This document shows, in pieces, positions 46,627 through 57,167 of a DNA stretch of 64,000 nt. Within the stretch, counting starts at the first letter, position 1, and every line of letters begins with the position of its first letter. This stretch comes from Saccharina japonica (taxonomy: Eukaryota; Sar; Phaeophyceae; Laminariales; Laminariaceae). The notes under the pieces are model-generated. The model saw only the letters and a list, made by a program, of their open reading frames with translations, was not told the DNA's origin and searched no databases. Location: assembly GCA_008828725.1 (NCBI GenBank), contig MEHQ01001881.1, positions 103,240 to 167,239 on the forward strand. Direction: 5' to 3'. A program made the position numbers and the translations under genes.

Positions 46627-47064
46627 GCGCCCCACGTGCTTACTTATATGTACCAGAAGCAGCGGTGATCAATTTGCCGGTGGGTGGTGGTAGCTCCGTT
46701 TCCTTTTTTACTATTAATATACCACTCGTATTGGCCTCCTTTTCAATTGTCCTTTTGAAAATTATGCGCCTCAAGTTTTGCGCAAAAGGTACCGCGCGCC
46801 TCCGGCATGTTGATCTCTCCAACCCAAAGCCGTGCCGCTAGCTACCACAAAGCGATTGGCCTGCTTGCACTGCTACTGTGGATAGAAGAGCCACGTGATT
46901 GACGGTGCTATGATACTCGTAAGCACTTTATTTCCCGCGGTAATTTACAGTGCTTCGAAGCGATTGATCACTTGCCACCTCGCATGCACTTTACGCTTTA
47001 CGCTTTACGCCTCCAGATATTTCATATTTATGATACAGATGATACGTGTAATATTTTCATACTA

Positions 47065-47169
47065 TTGCGGGAGACCATAGTAAATAGGACCAAATATCGT
47101 CAGTAAAAATAGTTAAATATATAGGTGTTTTGTGTACACCGTAGGTTCTATTTACTATGGTCCCTCGTA
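47065..47169. mobile_element. Small MITE (family C)
   Basis: TTGCGGGAGACCATAGTAAA and its inverted partner TTTACTATGGTCCCTCGTAA enclose the family core (AAATATATAGGTGTTTTGTG). Total 105 bp. Confidence 0.85.
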
Positions 47170-47175
47170 ATACAA

Positions 47176-47268
47176 TGGTATATCGTCCACCCCTTTGTCC
47201 CGATATATAAGAACCGTTTGTATTGAATATTACTATAAAAACGGTGTTTGTATTTAGGTCAGAGTGGT
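47176..47268. mobile_element. Stowaway-like MITE
   Basis: A left arm with TTTGTCCCGATATATAAGAA, a centre with TTGTATTGAATATTACTA, and a right end GTCAGAGTGGTA. The 50528-50610 copy has better ends and shows the inverted repeat more clearly. Confidence 0.5.
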
Positions 47269-47269
47269 A

Positions 47270-49063
47270 CTCCAGCATCGCATGATATGTTATCTACAAA
47301 TTGCAAATTGTCTTGTTTCGGGATAACTTCAGAAATACAGATCCCACACTGGTTCCAATGTTTCATTGTTTCATTGTGTCTGTGCGTGTGTACAACCGTT
47401 TCTAGAGCGGTAAATAAAGTATACCTGGCATATATGGCCTTTCGTTTCCAACTCTGCCGCTCCTTCGACCTCGAGCACGACGCGCGCAGCATCACCACAT
47501 GACCACCACCAGGTGTCCAGCAGCATCATGACATGCACGACTTTGATTGGGTCGCCCGGACTGTATTATGTCTGGCTGCTGTGAATAGCTCGTGCGAGTA
47601 GCTGCTCTCTGCTTTTGCGTTCGTTTGTTGCTTCTTTTTCGGGAAGGAGCCCGGGCATATATATCGACCAAAAAAAGCGGCACGTATCTATTGCGTGCAA
47701 CAGACACTACTCATGTACTCATGTACAGATGGTACAAAATCTCATCATGCTGCACGCGTATCGTGCATACCCTTCCATTTCGCTCCGGGTGCACACCCCC
47801 TACCTACCCCGTGAGCAGCCTAACCCCGAGGCCCCTTCCATCGTGTGTCAGAGGGTGGGCTGTAACCTTCCCGTTTGGTGCTCGCTATCCCCCCCCTGTT
47901 GTAAAGCATGGGTACCACATGTAGATATTTTTATGGCTTGCGAGTTATTTCCTCGTACTGATTTTTTTTTCTACTGGTTGCTGGTTGCTGTACATACCTG
48001 TACTCTGTTGCTCTCTTGTGTATATGGTGGGCACGGGGGTAAACCCCCAACAACTTGTACAGCAACGCGTTGACAATGGGCGACCGACATGGACTGGTTC
48101 ACTTATTATGTTTGTATGGGTGTACGTAATACAGAACTACAACAGTAGCTATGATGTACACTGGGTACACAGCAAGAAGCCAGGCTGCCAAACAAGAAAG
48201 GAGCAAGACGGCATGCAGCATGCAGCAGTGTAGCGCTGGATTCGTTGTACGGAAATAACTTCCTTCTCTCTATTAAAAAACAGCATGGAAAATATCGGAC
48301 GGCTCTGACGGCCTCGACATCGAAACGCAGGAGCACAGCATTCTACATATTCATACTGTAGATATCATATTCCAGGTAATCTTATACTGCCTGTAACATA
48401 TATATATATACATATAAACACTGTATACCTCGTAGTCTTCTTGGAGTCGTCGGCTAGCGGGCACGTTCGCTTGAGCTCTCGAAGTCGACCTACAGCCTAC
48501 AGCAGTCCTGCTATGGATGTATCTGGTATGCCCTTGTATGCCCTCGTGCTATGCTCAAGAGCTCATGAGACCAAACCAACCACGGCTGTAATCGACGCGG
48601 GTTAAATGTGATATTCACGTGGAAGATAGAATTGTACTCTATTAATATGAGGGTAGTATTAGTAGAGAGTAGATATGGGGGTAACATTGTTGTATATAAC
48701 ATTTGACTGCAACCGTCGGCCATTACGTCGATTTGTCGATTTGACGAGAGAGTTTCACGGATTCGGGTTTTGAGGCCGGCCAATCGCAGAGCCACGAGCT
48801 GCGACCGTCGTATGGGGTACGATATGAAATTACTAATGGTACAGTTCCCTGGTTGGTACACGACTTGACAGGTTCACAGATAGGGCAACCATTTTGTACG
48901 GTTTCGCTTTCAGGAATAATAGTTTGAGCGTCGAATATGTGTACACTATTAATATTGCACTTATTAAATAATATCAATACTACTTCTGTACCACCATATT
49001 AAATATTTAGATTATGGTATATACTCGTTCATGCTTTTTTTAACATTTATACGTCAGCAGACC
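47270..49063. other. No gene recognised
   Basis: Mixed AT-rich and CT-rich DNA with TACCTGGTA-type motifs and a TATA-type run at 48402-48412. A frame ending at 47502 (FRFQLCRSFDLEHDARSITT) looks mildly protein-like but has no supporting splice sites. Confidence 0.5.
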
Positions 49064-49400
49064 GGTCGCCCCGGTAGAGTAGTGGTCAGCTCCAAAGACT
49101 ACTATCATTGGTACCCAAGATCGAATCCCACCGTGGTGAGAGATTTTGTCTTTATTTGAAAAATAAAAAGGAACCAATTGCTGAGAGCGCCTTGATGTAG
49201 CGTGGGTAGGCGCAATTCGACGCGAGTCGACGAGGGAAGAAAGTGCTGGAATCTTCTCGCGATAAAAATGCAAGGCAAGAACCGTAGTGGGGAAGGAGGG
49301 AGAAGAGCCTACTTTGTGACCCCGGATCTGAGTTACGACTAGGAAGGAGAGAGAAAGGAAGGGCGAAGATAATAAATGGGATGGGAAAAAAAAAAAAAAA
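49064..49400 (+). mobile_element. tRNA-derived SINE, full-length
   Basis: Head GGTCGCCCCGGTAGAGTAGT with A box GTAGAGTAGTGG and B box AGATCGAATCCC, then the shared body (GAGAGCGCC, TAGCGTGGGTAGGCGCAATT, CTCGCGATAAAAATGCAAGG, GTGACCCCGGATCTGAGTTA) and a pure A tail ending at 49400. Pol III boxes are recognisable; activity is unknown. Confidence 0.85.
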
Positions 49401-49551
49401 GTGCTCCCCAGTACGTGAAAACTGCACGCGCATGCGTGTAGGTATATGTTGGTGCCCCCGATACACGGCCGACTAGTGCAGTGTCTACTGTAGTCTCCTC
49501 CTGTGCCTGTAAAACTATTATTAGCAATGTTAAAGATGCTCCAAGCCATAC

Positions 49552-49587
49552 TAGCTATATTAGCTATATTAGCTATATTAGCTATAC
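49552..49587. repeat. 9-bp tandem repeat TAGCTATAT
   Basis: About four units of TAGCTATAT in a row. Confidence 0.9.
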
Positions 49588-49935
49588 CCACCAGGCCGGT
49601 CAACACCGCTTCCTCATCATACTCGCATATATGCAGCAGGTGTAATTACACAACAAGATCGTCCCAAGTAGGTGTGAACTTACGGTTTACGAGTTTCGGC
49701 CGGTCTTGCTACATACCGGTACACCCTACGGTACAACGAAAAAGTAAAAAATATTAAAATATCAATATTGTAATGTTCCCCCCCTAGAAGGATTTTGGGG
49801 GATCCATCAGCCATTTGTTCTTTTAGTCGCTTATTTTTGAACCATTGAACAGAATTATTCATCTTTCTTTCGCAATGGTACTATTCATACGACCTACACA
49901 CCGCTACAAAGAATAGCAGGCAGCAGGGCAGTATA

Positions 49936-50261
49936 TCGCCCCGGTAGTCTAACTGGTAGCCACGGAGCCTGTAGGGCCGGATGTCGAGGGTTCGATTCTC
50001 CCCATGGAGGTTTTTATTATCAAATGACACCGACTGTCGAGAGCGCATATTATAGCGTGGGTAAGCAAAATTCGACGAAAGTTGACGAGGGAAGAAAGTG
50101 CTGAAATCTTCTCGCGATAAAAACCAAGGCAAGAACCGTAGTGGGGGAGGAGGGAGAGAAGCCTACTTTGTGACCCCGGATCTAAGTTACGACTAGGGAG
50201 GGAGAAAGATGGAAGTGCGAAGATAATGAATGGGATGGAAAATAAATAAATAAATAAATAA
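49936..50261 (+). mobile_element. tRNA-derived SINE, full-length, third head type
   Basis: Head TCGCCCCGGTAGTCTAACTG with B box GGGTTCGATTCTCC, then body (GTCGAGAGCGC, TAGCGTGGGTAAGC, CTTCTCGCGATAAAAACC, GTGACCCCGGATCTAAGTTA) and an AATA-repeat tail. It lies about 540 bases after another SINE in the same orientation. Confidence 0.85.
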
Positions 50262-50527
50262 GCGTATGGGGTATGAGTCTTTTTTCGTAGGGTCATACCC
50301 CATATATACTATACGCACATTTTTAAGACCCAGACAGGGGAGGGGTATGATATAATATACTCAATTACACCAAGCAAAAATAACTTCAGAAAAAGAAACA
50401 CTTTTCGTTTACATAACTTTGTCTAGAGATCCCTACTGACTGCTGGTTGGTTCCTTTCCCGTTTTGAACCTGTTTGGGGGGAGTGTGATGTCGTTTTCCC
50501 TTTTTTGGCCTTTTTCATCACACAATG

Positions 50528-50610
50528 TACCATTCTGTCCGAAAATATAAGAACCGTTTATATTGAATATTACTGTATAAAAGGTTTTTATATATTGGGA
50601 CAGAGTGGTA
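50528..50610. mobile_element. Stowaway-like MITE, 83 bp
   Basis: TACCATTCTGTCC at the left and GGGACAGAGTGGTA at the right form terminal inverted repeats with TA at the outer edges, as expected for Tc1/mariner-type MITEs. The interior matches 47176-47268. Confidence 0.65.
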
Positions 50611-51217
50611 TATTATTATATACTAAACGAGCGATTTGGGGAGAATAGCCCGACAAGGTTGTCAAGCTGGCACGCTCTCTGATCGACCTTCTTTGCCATG
50701 ATGCAGGCAACCATGGGGACAAGTATGCATGAACATAACACAACAACATATATGAATACCACCAGTAATACGTAAATACCGATACTACTGCTGCACTACT
50801 ACTCCATGTAATAATATAATAAATATGCAATGGGTGGAACATATGAAAGATTAACCGACTTCGGAATTTTGAGAGACAGATGGAGGGACGTGCAGACGGA
50901 ATTGCAGCTGGAAAATAGAAATACAATAGCAGTACTGCTGTACGACTCTGTTGTACTACTGTACTGTAGCTTACTCTGTAGTATCGGTATAATACGAGGT
51001 ACCGGGGGGTATAATATGTGCGTAAAAACACTCACTCGTTCGGCCTTTCCGAATTTCCGTCTTGTTGCGTTTTTCAACCACAACATCTACATACTTACTG
51101 TAAAACTGCTGTACACATTTTGATCGTTTTTTTGTAGCAATATCTGCTGTACCGCTGGTCTGCCTGGTTGTTATTGTTGTTGTTGTCTTCACATTAAACT
51201 CGTTTCAGTTGCTAATC

Positions 51218-51740
51218 CCTATTAACTAGATGTCGCATCTCATCTGGGAGAAGCACGACATTTTTTTTTTTTTTCTTTTCATTTTGTCATGCTTTTTGTT
51301 TGTTGCTTGAATTGTTGATTTTGCTTTCAGTATGTTTTACTTTCTATTATTTTTCCTTTTCGCTTTTTTCTTTCTTTTCTCTTTTTTTCTCTTGCATGCA
51401 CCTGGATTGCTAGCAGGGTAGGTCTGTTGCCTGTCGTATATGGCATTTGCATTGTCTGCTCTGACTTACGATGGCGAGATCTTTGTCCAGCCTTTTGTCT
51501 TGTCATTAGTGTTATTTTCTTTCTGTTCGACTCCCCAGTCCTTTTAGTTTTAGTTTACTCGGATTGCTGACATATCTAATAAGTAAGTCATGAGAAATCT
51601 CTGCTTTTAAACTCTTATTAGTCTATTAAGGGTTTTTTATCGTGACAGAACTGCTACTTTCGAGGATCTGCCAGGACACTGGGTGGTGCTGGAATGTCGA
51701 CGGTAGAAAGGGAAGGTTTAATGTGAAGAACACACACAAC
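51218..51740 (+). repeat. Damaged family B copy with many 1-2 base insertions
   Basis: The copy follows the 44.6 kb copy closely but has extra bases at many homopolymers (GATTTTGCTTTCAG, TGTTTTACTTTC, GGCATTTGCATTG). About 170 bases in the middle are replaced by unrelated sequence. An N lies at 51829, so local consensus quality may be poor. Confidence 0.7.
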
Positions 51741-53137
51741 ATAGTCCGACTACAGTCACAGCCGTGTTCCATCCAAAAGATGCCTAGAGCCATCCCGAGA
51801 TACCTGCAAACATTACACATATCATGTANATAACAATACCACACAGCATATTATATAAATCTGTGTTTCGTATGTGCTTCTTCTGCCATGCGTGAGTTCG
51901 TGACCATCTTACTTATGAACTCCCAGCAGGCCCAGGCAGCTGAGCTGCAGAATTTACCATTTCAATATATCTACGTACGGTCAAGTCAGAAATCCAGCAA
52001 GTTCTGAAAAGGAGACATGGTTGATGGTTATAGGTCAGCATGTTTAGATCAGCATACAACGCTAACAACCACTCGAGAACCAGAGAATGAGATCCCGGTT
52101 CATACTCGCTTCACTTCAGTCTTTTAGGGCTCCAGCGACACGCCCGTTCAACCAGACATCAGATTAACATGTACACCCGCTAAAAACAGGATGCGTATTT
52201 CCCGGTAGCGGTAATTACCCGAAATCAATAGAGGCTTCGAGGTAATAATTTTTTTCAGAGGAAATTATTGTTTTGTTCCCCATCCCCGGGTAAAATAACG
52301 CCTCCATATGAATGGAAACCCCCGTTTTTTGTTTTTATTTTACGCGTGCTACGAGTACGTGTGCAGCAGAGCAGAGCGCTACGTAGGCACCCACAGACCC
52401 CTGCTATACACACAGATACATACAAGAGGAATTGGATGTTATGGGGAGCGGAATCATCGAAGGAATGTACTAAATGTATAAAATACAATCGTATATATGA
52501 GCTAACATATTCGAATGGAAAGGGTGAAAACACGGCGCAGATGCAGCTGGGACGCTGGGATTTCGTCGAGGTGTCAAGCGTCCATGTTTACTGTTTCTAG
52601 TCGTGGATAAGGTCGCGATCGCTACAAGCGTACGAAGCAGCGCACTGCTGTAACTGCTCACTACCTACTTTGCGCTTCGTGTGTTGCTGATATACCTCGC
52701 GACAGAAGTATATTCGTACATGAGAGATCGCCATCAGCACTACGGCAGTAGTCCATTTATCCCAGTATCAAATGGCTGCAGGACGAAATCAACGAGGACA
52801 TGAACAAAGTGGAAAATCAACTGAAACCGATGATCATTTTCTCCAAGTACTTGCATTGTGCGCAATTGCTACCTACTACTGGTGGTGCAGGTAGAGTGTA
52901 GAGTGAAAATAATCGAAACTGGCTGTCCGAAGGCCTGAACGAATTTTATACTTGCGCTTTATGTAGTGCATGGGCCACCCGGGGATGATAATTTTTGTCC
53001 CCCCCCCCATAAATTACGCCCTTTTATCCTCGAATGAGAGGAAATAGGGAAAATTTTTGGGAAAGGCTGAAAAAGGCTGTTTCCCGGAAATTTTTGGGTT
53101 CCGGGTGAAGAAATACGCATCCCTGGTACAAACGTTT
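51741..53137. other. No gene recognised; contains the window's only N
   Basis: Unique-looking noncoding sequence with an undetermined base at 51829. Short frames only. Confidence 0.5.
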
Positions 53138-53232
53138 ACTATGCTCTCCCGTAATAGGAAGGGAGAAAGACAGAAGTGCGAAGATAATAAATGGGATGGG
53201 AAGAAAAAAAAAGAAAAAAGAAAAAAAAGAGC
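53138..53232 (+). mobile_element. SINE 3' tail fragment
   Basis: GAAGGGAGAAAGACAGAAGT, GCGAAGATAATAAATGGGAT and an A-rich tail match the last 80 bases of the SINE body. It lies just before the nested SINE at 53.3 kb. Confidence 0.75.
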
Positions 53233-53245
53233 TTGCACCTCTTTG

Positions 53246-53640
53246 GCATGAAGAATAGGCACGGACACTGGGTGTGCTGCCGGTCGCCCCGGCGCCCCCC
53301 GGTGGTCTAGCAGGTAACCACGAAGACTGCTAAGGTTGAAGTCAGGGGTTCGAGTCTCCGTACAGAGATTTTTCTTCTCAAATGACATCAACTGTCGAGA
53401 GCGCCTATTATAGCGTGGGTAGGCACAATTCGACGAGAGTCGACGAGAAGAAAGTGCTGAAGCCTTGTCTCGCGATAAAAATGCAATGCACGTACCGTAG
53501 TGGGGAGGGAGGAGACGAGTCCACTTAGTGACCCCGGATCTGAGTTATGACTACGAGGGAGAGAGAAAAGAAGGGCGACGATAATAAATGGGATGGATAG
53601 ATAACTAAAGTAAAATAAATGTCGACGGGTAGAAAGGACC
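53246..53640 (+). repeat. Family B copy split by a SINE
   Basis: The left part (AGAATAGGCACGGACACTGG then GTGTGCTG, to 53280) and right part (ATGTCGACGGGTAGAAAGGA, from 53619) are contiguous in intact family B copies. The SINE at 53281-53618 sits exactly between them. Confidence 0.8.
53281..53618 (+). mobile_element. tRNA-derived SINE nested in family B
   Basis: Head CGGTGGTCTAGCAGGTAACC with B box GGGGTTCGAGTCTCC, body (GTCGAGAGCGCCTATTATAG, CTCGCGATAAAAATGCAATG, GTGACCCCGGATCTGAGTTA) and an A-rich tail. It interrupts family B, so this insertion is younger than that family B copy. A clean target-site duplication is not obvious. Confidence 0.85.
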
Positions 53641-54689
53641 GGAGCAACCCAAATTGAGCGAAGATGGATCGAGGTATCACATATAGGGAGCGGAGGTGAG
53701 TATAGTCCTCCACCGCAAGTACGTTTGTTGATTCTGCCAGACAGAGTAGCTGACGTGTACACGGAAAACACAGCGGTGAACCATGAGAACGCCATACCAG
53801 ATATATAGAGCGTGACACAATTGCAGGGAAGTTTCCTTTCAGCAATTGTTTGTAACAACCACTACTCTGTATTACTGAAATAGGAGAAGGCAGGAGGCAA
53901 CGTGTAGACTTTGCCAGTATCTCGTAGGGGAAACGTGACAGGGATGTAGGAGGGATTTCGTTTTATTGAAGATATTTGGTTGGTGTTAATAGTGTCCCTC
54001 TTTTGCCAATATATACTCGTACGTACCAGGTAGTACTATGATTAATTAAATTTGCAAAAGGGCAAGAGCAATACCGTACAGGACACCTATTAAGAAACAG
54101 GAATGCTGGCCCAGGCTGGATTTCTGATTTTGAGAGATGGTGATTTCTACACTAATTCCAAGATAACGACTCTCGAATTTCTTGTATATACCATTCTATA
54201 AATATCAGCCTCGCTTTTTTATTAGCCTGTTTCTTATTAGGTGGCCAGTACTGACTGTATACTTATTTATGTTACCGTGATCGCTTTTGCCTTTGTTTCT
54301 CCGCCTTCCGTATTTTTCCTAGGACTTTCTTTGGTGGCTTAGCTACGTACGTATTCATTTTGTTTTTGTCATTCCCCGTTCTCTTTCCGGGACTCTCGTG
54401 TGTTACACGAGAACGAAACGGAATTGAGTTGGAAGTGCCACGTACCCGTTGTATGGGTGGCGCCCAAGGGAAGGGAGACGGAGGGTGGGGGGGGTCATAG
54501 GGAAACCAGGACGGACGAAAGCAGGAAAGAGACGGCAAACAGAGTAGGTGCCAGACCGACTAGCTGGTAGAACCTGCCTGTACTATGGGCACAAACCTGC
54601 CTCGGCTGGCCTTCGGTGTGCTCCGGCTGGCTGTCCTATCCTGTCGTTCTCAGTCTTGCTCTGTTGGCGCTGTTTCGGTCCATTTTATT

Positions 54690-55090
54690 TTCTTTCATTT
54701 CATTTGGTTTTTTATTGGAGGTCGCATCTCCTCTGGGAGAAGCACGACACTTTCTTTCTTTTTTTGTCATGCTTTTTATTTGGTTGCTTGATTATTGATT
54801 TGCTTCAGTATATTTACTTTTTATTATTTTTTCTTTTCGCTTTTTTCTTTTTTCTCTTTTTTTCTCTTGCATGCACCTGGATTGCTAGCAGGGTAGGTCT
54901 TGCCTGTCGTATATGGCGTTGCATTGTCTGCTCTGCTTACTGCACTGAGTGTAGTATCTCTGTGTCGTAGTTTTGTGACCACAGAACTGGTACCTTTTTA
55001 GGATGAAGAATCGGCACGGACACTGGGTGTGCTGGATGTCGACGGGTAGAAAGGAAGGTTTAATGTGAAGAAAACACACACACACACACG
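54690..55090 (+). repeat. Long family B copy
   Basis: It starts TTTCATTTCATTTGGTTTTT and GGTCGCATCTCCTCTGGGAG, passes through the T-rich part and ends GTGAAGAAAACACACACACA. It is a close match to the 44600-45035 copy. Confidence 0.85.
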
Positions 55091-55226
55091 AAGGCAAACA
55101 AATATCGAGGGTACCTTACCACTCAAGATAACTTTTTTTTTTGTACTGCACTTGAACAAAAACCTCAACGTCACTCTAATTCCAAGTGGTTAGTCCCCAA
55201 AATGCGACTGCAAAGCAGTGCTACAT

Positions 55227-55271
55227 GTAAGGTGACTGGGTGAGACACAGAGTATCCCCTTGCAGGTCTGC
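55227..55271 (-). repeat. Dispersed repeat, inverted copy of 2478-2521
   Basis: Plus-strand GACTGGGTGAGACACAGAGT and ATCCCCTTGCAGGTCTGCC are the reverse complement of the 2.5 kb copy, with one or two differences. Confidence 0.65.
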
Positions 55272-55274
55272 CTA

Positions 55275-55363
55275 TTAACCCCTTAATAACTGCTCCCACG
55301 AATTTGGGGACAAACCACTTGGAATTAGTGTGGGATAATTTTTTCCAGGTCCGAATGGGTTAA
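55275..55363. mobile_element. TTAA-flanked MITE, first of an abutting pair
   Basis: Bounded by TTAACCCCTTAATAACTGC and CCGAATGGGTTAA, with core TTTGGGGACAAACC. Its right TTAA is also the left TTAA of the next element. Confidence 0.7.
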
Positions 55364-55456
55364 CCCTTTTAGAACTGCAGTCCCGTCTTGGGGACAAACC
55401 AGTCTAATTCTAAGTGATTTGTCCCCAAAACGGGACTCTAGTCCTATAAGGGTTAA
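55360..55456. mobile_element. TTAA-flanked MITE, second of an abutting pair
   Basis: TTAACCCTTTTAGAACTGCA on the left and GTCCTATAAGGGTTAA on the right, with internal inverted repeats CCCGTCTTGGGGACAAA and TTTGTCCCCAAAACGGG. The structure is nearly palindromic. Confidence 0.8.
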
Positions 55457-55709
55457 GCACGTCCTTGGTGGTACTCACTTTTGTGTAGAATCGCAAGTAG
55501 GAGATAAATTAATACCTGGTACCTGGTACGTGGCTTTTATTGTTCCCAACAGAGCCGAGGTGACATCTGGCGTGGAAGAGGGCATCATCATTGCCCTTCC
55601 ATTCTCATGATTATCCCGAATAAGGATGCCATCCCAAGTAATACGAAAACGGACCAATTACCTAACCTGCTGAGGTAATTACCGGCCTTCCAAGCCCATA
55701 CTATTATAA

Positions 55710-55843
55710 TACGGGGGACCATAGTGAATATATAGGACCTATGGTGTACACAAAAACCTACCAGTGTATATAATATTTGCATATTTTTACTATTAATAAC
55801 AATATTTGGTCCGATTTACTACTACAGCAGTAGGTCCTCCGTA
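55710..55843. mobile_element. Small MITE (family C), longer variant
   Basis: TACGGGGGACCATAGTGAAT on the left and the inverted arm TAGGTCCTCCGTA on the right, with the family core in reverse (ACACAAAAACCTACC). A short insertion (ACTACAGCAG) disrupts the right arm. Confidence 0.75.
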
Positions 55844-55939
55844 ATACCACATATATACACTGCTGGCTCTGTGTCATCTTCGTCTCGTGCGCGGTGTTCG
55901 CCAGCCATAGTGTCGAATAAACTATCGTGTAATCGTGAA

Positions 55940-56012
55940 TAACTCTGTCCCGAAATAAAATAATCGTTTCGGGTTAAGAAATGGTCCTTATGCTTCGGGA
56001 CGGAGTGTGGTA
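55940..56012. mobile_element. Stowaway-like MITE
   Basis: ACTCTGTCCCGAA on the left and TTCGGGACGGAGT on the right are near-perfect terminal inverted repeats; the CTCCGTCCC type of end is typical of plant Stowaway elements. Size about 73 bp. Confidence 0.65.
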
Positions 56013-56099
56013 AAACGCAAGACAACACACCCCCTGGAACGACTCGGACTCGAACTTTCGGAGGCGTTTTTCTCCAAAACATGACTTAAAGGGGAGGGG

Positions 56100-56195
56100 G
56101 GAGGGGGCACACAAAACGAAAAACGGCGGTGGCTGCGGAGAGATTTCGTCGAGATCTCTTTCCATAGACATAATATGTAGACGTATCGCTCGGTT
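56100..56195. repeat. Dispersed repeat shared with 7175-7255
   Basis: ACGAAAAACGGCGG, GTCGAGATCTCTTTCCATAG and TATCGCTCGG repeat the 7.2 kb sequence. It sits directly beside an inverted SINE. Confidence 0.6.
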
Positions 56196-56200
56196 CGCCA

Positions 56201-56417
56201 TTTTTTTTGTTTTTTCCATCCCATTTATTATCTTCGCACTTCTGTCTTTCTCCCTCCCTAGTCGTAACTCAGATCCGGGGTCACAAAGTAGGCTCCTCTC
56301 CCTCCTCCCCCACTACGGTTCTTGCCTTGGTTTTTATCGCGCAGAGGGTTCAGCCTTCCCAACGCTCGTCGATCTTCATCGAATTTTGCTAACTCACGCT
56401 CTCGCGCTTTCCGCTAG
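56201..56417 (-). mobile_element. SINE, 5'-truncated
   Basis: On the minus strand the body (AACCAAGGCAAGAACCGTAG, GTGACCCCGGATCTGAGTTA, AATAAATGGGATGG) and A tail are present, but the tRNA-like head is missing. Confidence 0.8.
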
Positions 56418-56684
56418 TCAAGATATTGTTTTGCGAGAAAAAGTCCCTTGCACTCCACCCGTTGTGCAGAAAAAAACAGCTTGGAATTTTGGATTTGTTT
56501 CCGCGAGGGGGTTTGTTCAGTAGCCGTAAATCTGCCCGCGCAGGCGAACTTCTCAGACGTGCCCGCATAAAATGATGCTGTTTCTAATAGGTAGGGTTTT
56601 GTCACGAAGCTGCAAGGCATTCGTTCCCAACATTGAGCTTATTTTGGCTTCGGCTAACGGCGGCCACCACCCCGACCCGGAACT

Positions 56685-56707
56685 CTAACCCTAACCCTAA
56701 CCCTAAC
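56685..56707. repeat. Interstitial telomere-type repeat, CCCTAA units
   Basis: Almost four units of CTAACC in a row. It is the TTAGGG type read on the other strand. Confidence 0.85.
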
Positions 56708-56872
56708 GAGAGGCATGCCTGGTTGGTGTGCCACCTGGTCGTTGTGCCTGGGAAGGCTCTATTTTCAGTGCGGGCACATCTAAAGAAGTTCGCCTGCACG
56801 GGCAGATTTACGCGAGCCCGGGTTTGTTGTCTTGCGTGTTGCATATACGGCGGTAGTGATGGTCCCTTTTTA

Positions 56873-57145
56873 GTGCCGGTATGCGCCAGCCAGCCAACAA
56901 TACCGGCACTATACGAGCGGGAAACGGCACTACTCCGCACACTGCCGCACTACGTATATCAATCCCATTTGAGGTGCCAAGCGGTTTTGTGACCACAGAA
57001 CTGGTATCTCTCTAGGATGAAGAATCGGCACAGACACTGGGTGTGCTGGTTCTCGACGGGTAGAAAGTAAGGTTTAATGTGAACGGACAACACACACCGG
57101 CATAGCGGGCAGCCGGCACTACTCAACCAGCATTATAGAGGGACC
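56873..57145. mobile_element. GTGCCGG-family element interrupted by family B
   Basis: The left part (TAGTGCCGGTATGCGCCAGC to about 56988) and right part (GGCATAGCGGGCAGCCGGCA from about 57096) match consecutive segments of the intact copy at 63652-63838. Family B sequence lies between. Confidence 0.6.
56989..57095 (+). repeat. Family B fragment inside a GTGCCGG-family element
   Basis: GTTTTGTGACCACAGAACTG, AGAATCGGCACAGACACTGG and AGGTTTAATGTGAAC match the 3' half of family B. Confidence 0.75.
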
Positions 57146-57167
57146 GCTACTACTTCTTGTAACATAA

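Noticed and set aside
49064-53375. Possible tRNA genes at the SINE heads (49.06, 49.94 and 53.29 kb, and 21.77 kb on the minus strand)
   Set aside because: A and B boxes are present but acceptor stems do not pair and each head runs into the same SINE body and A-rich tail.
44830-55097. Similar ~67-codon minus-strand frames at 44830-45030 and 54885-55097
   Set aside because: Both are family B read in the same frame. Other copies have it broken, and no protein motif is visible.
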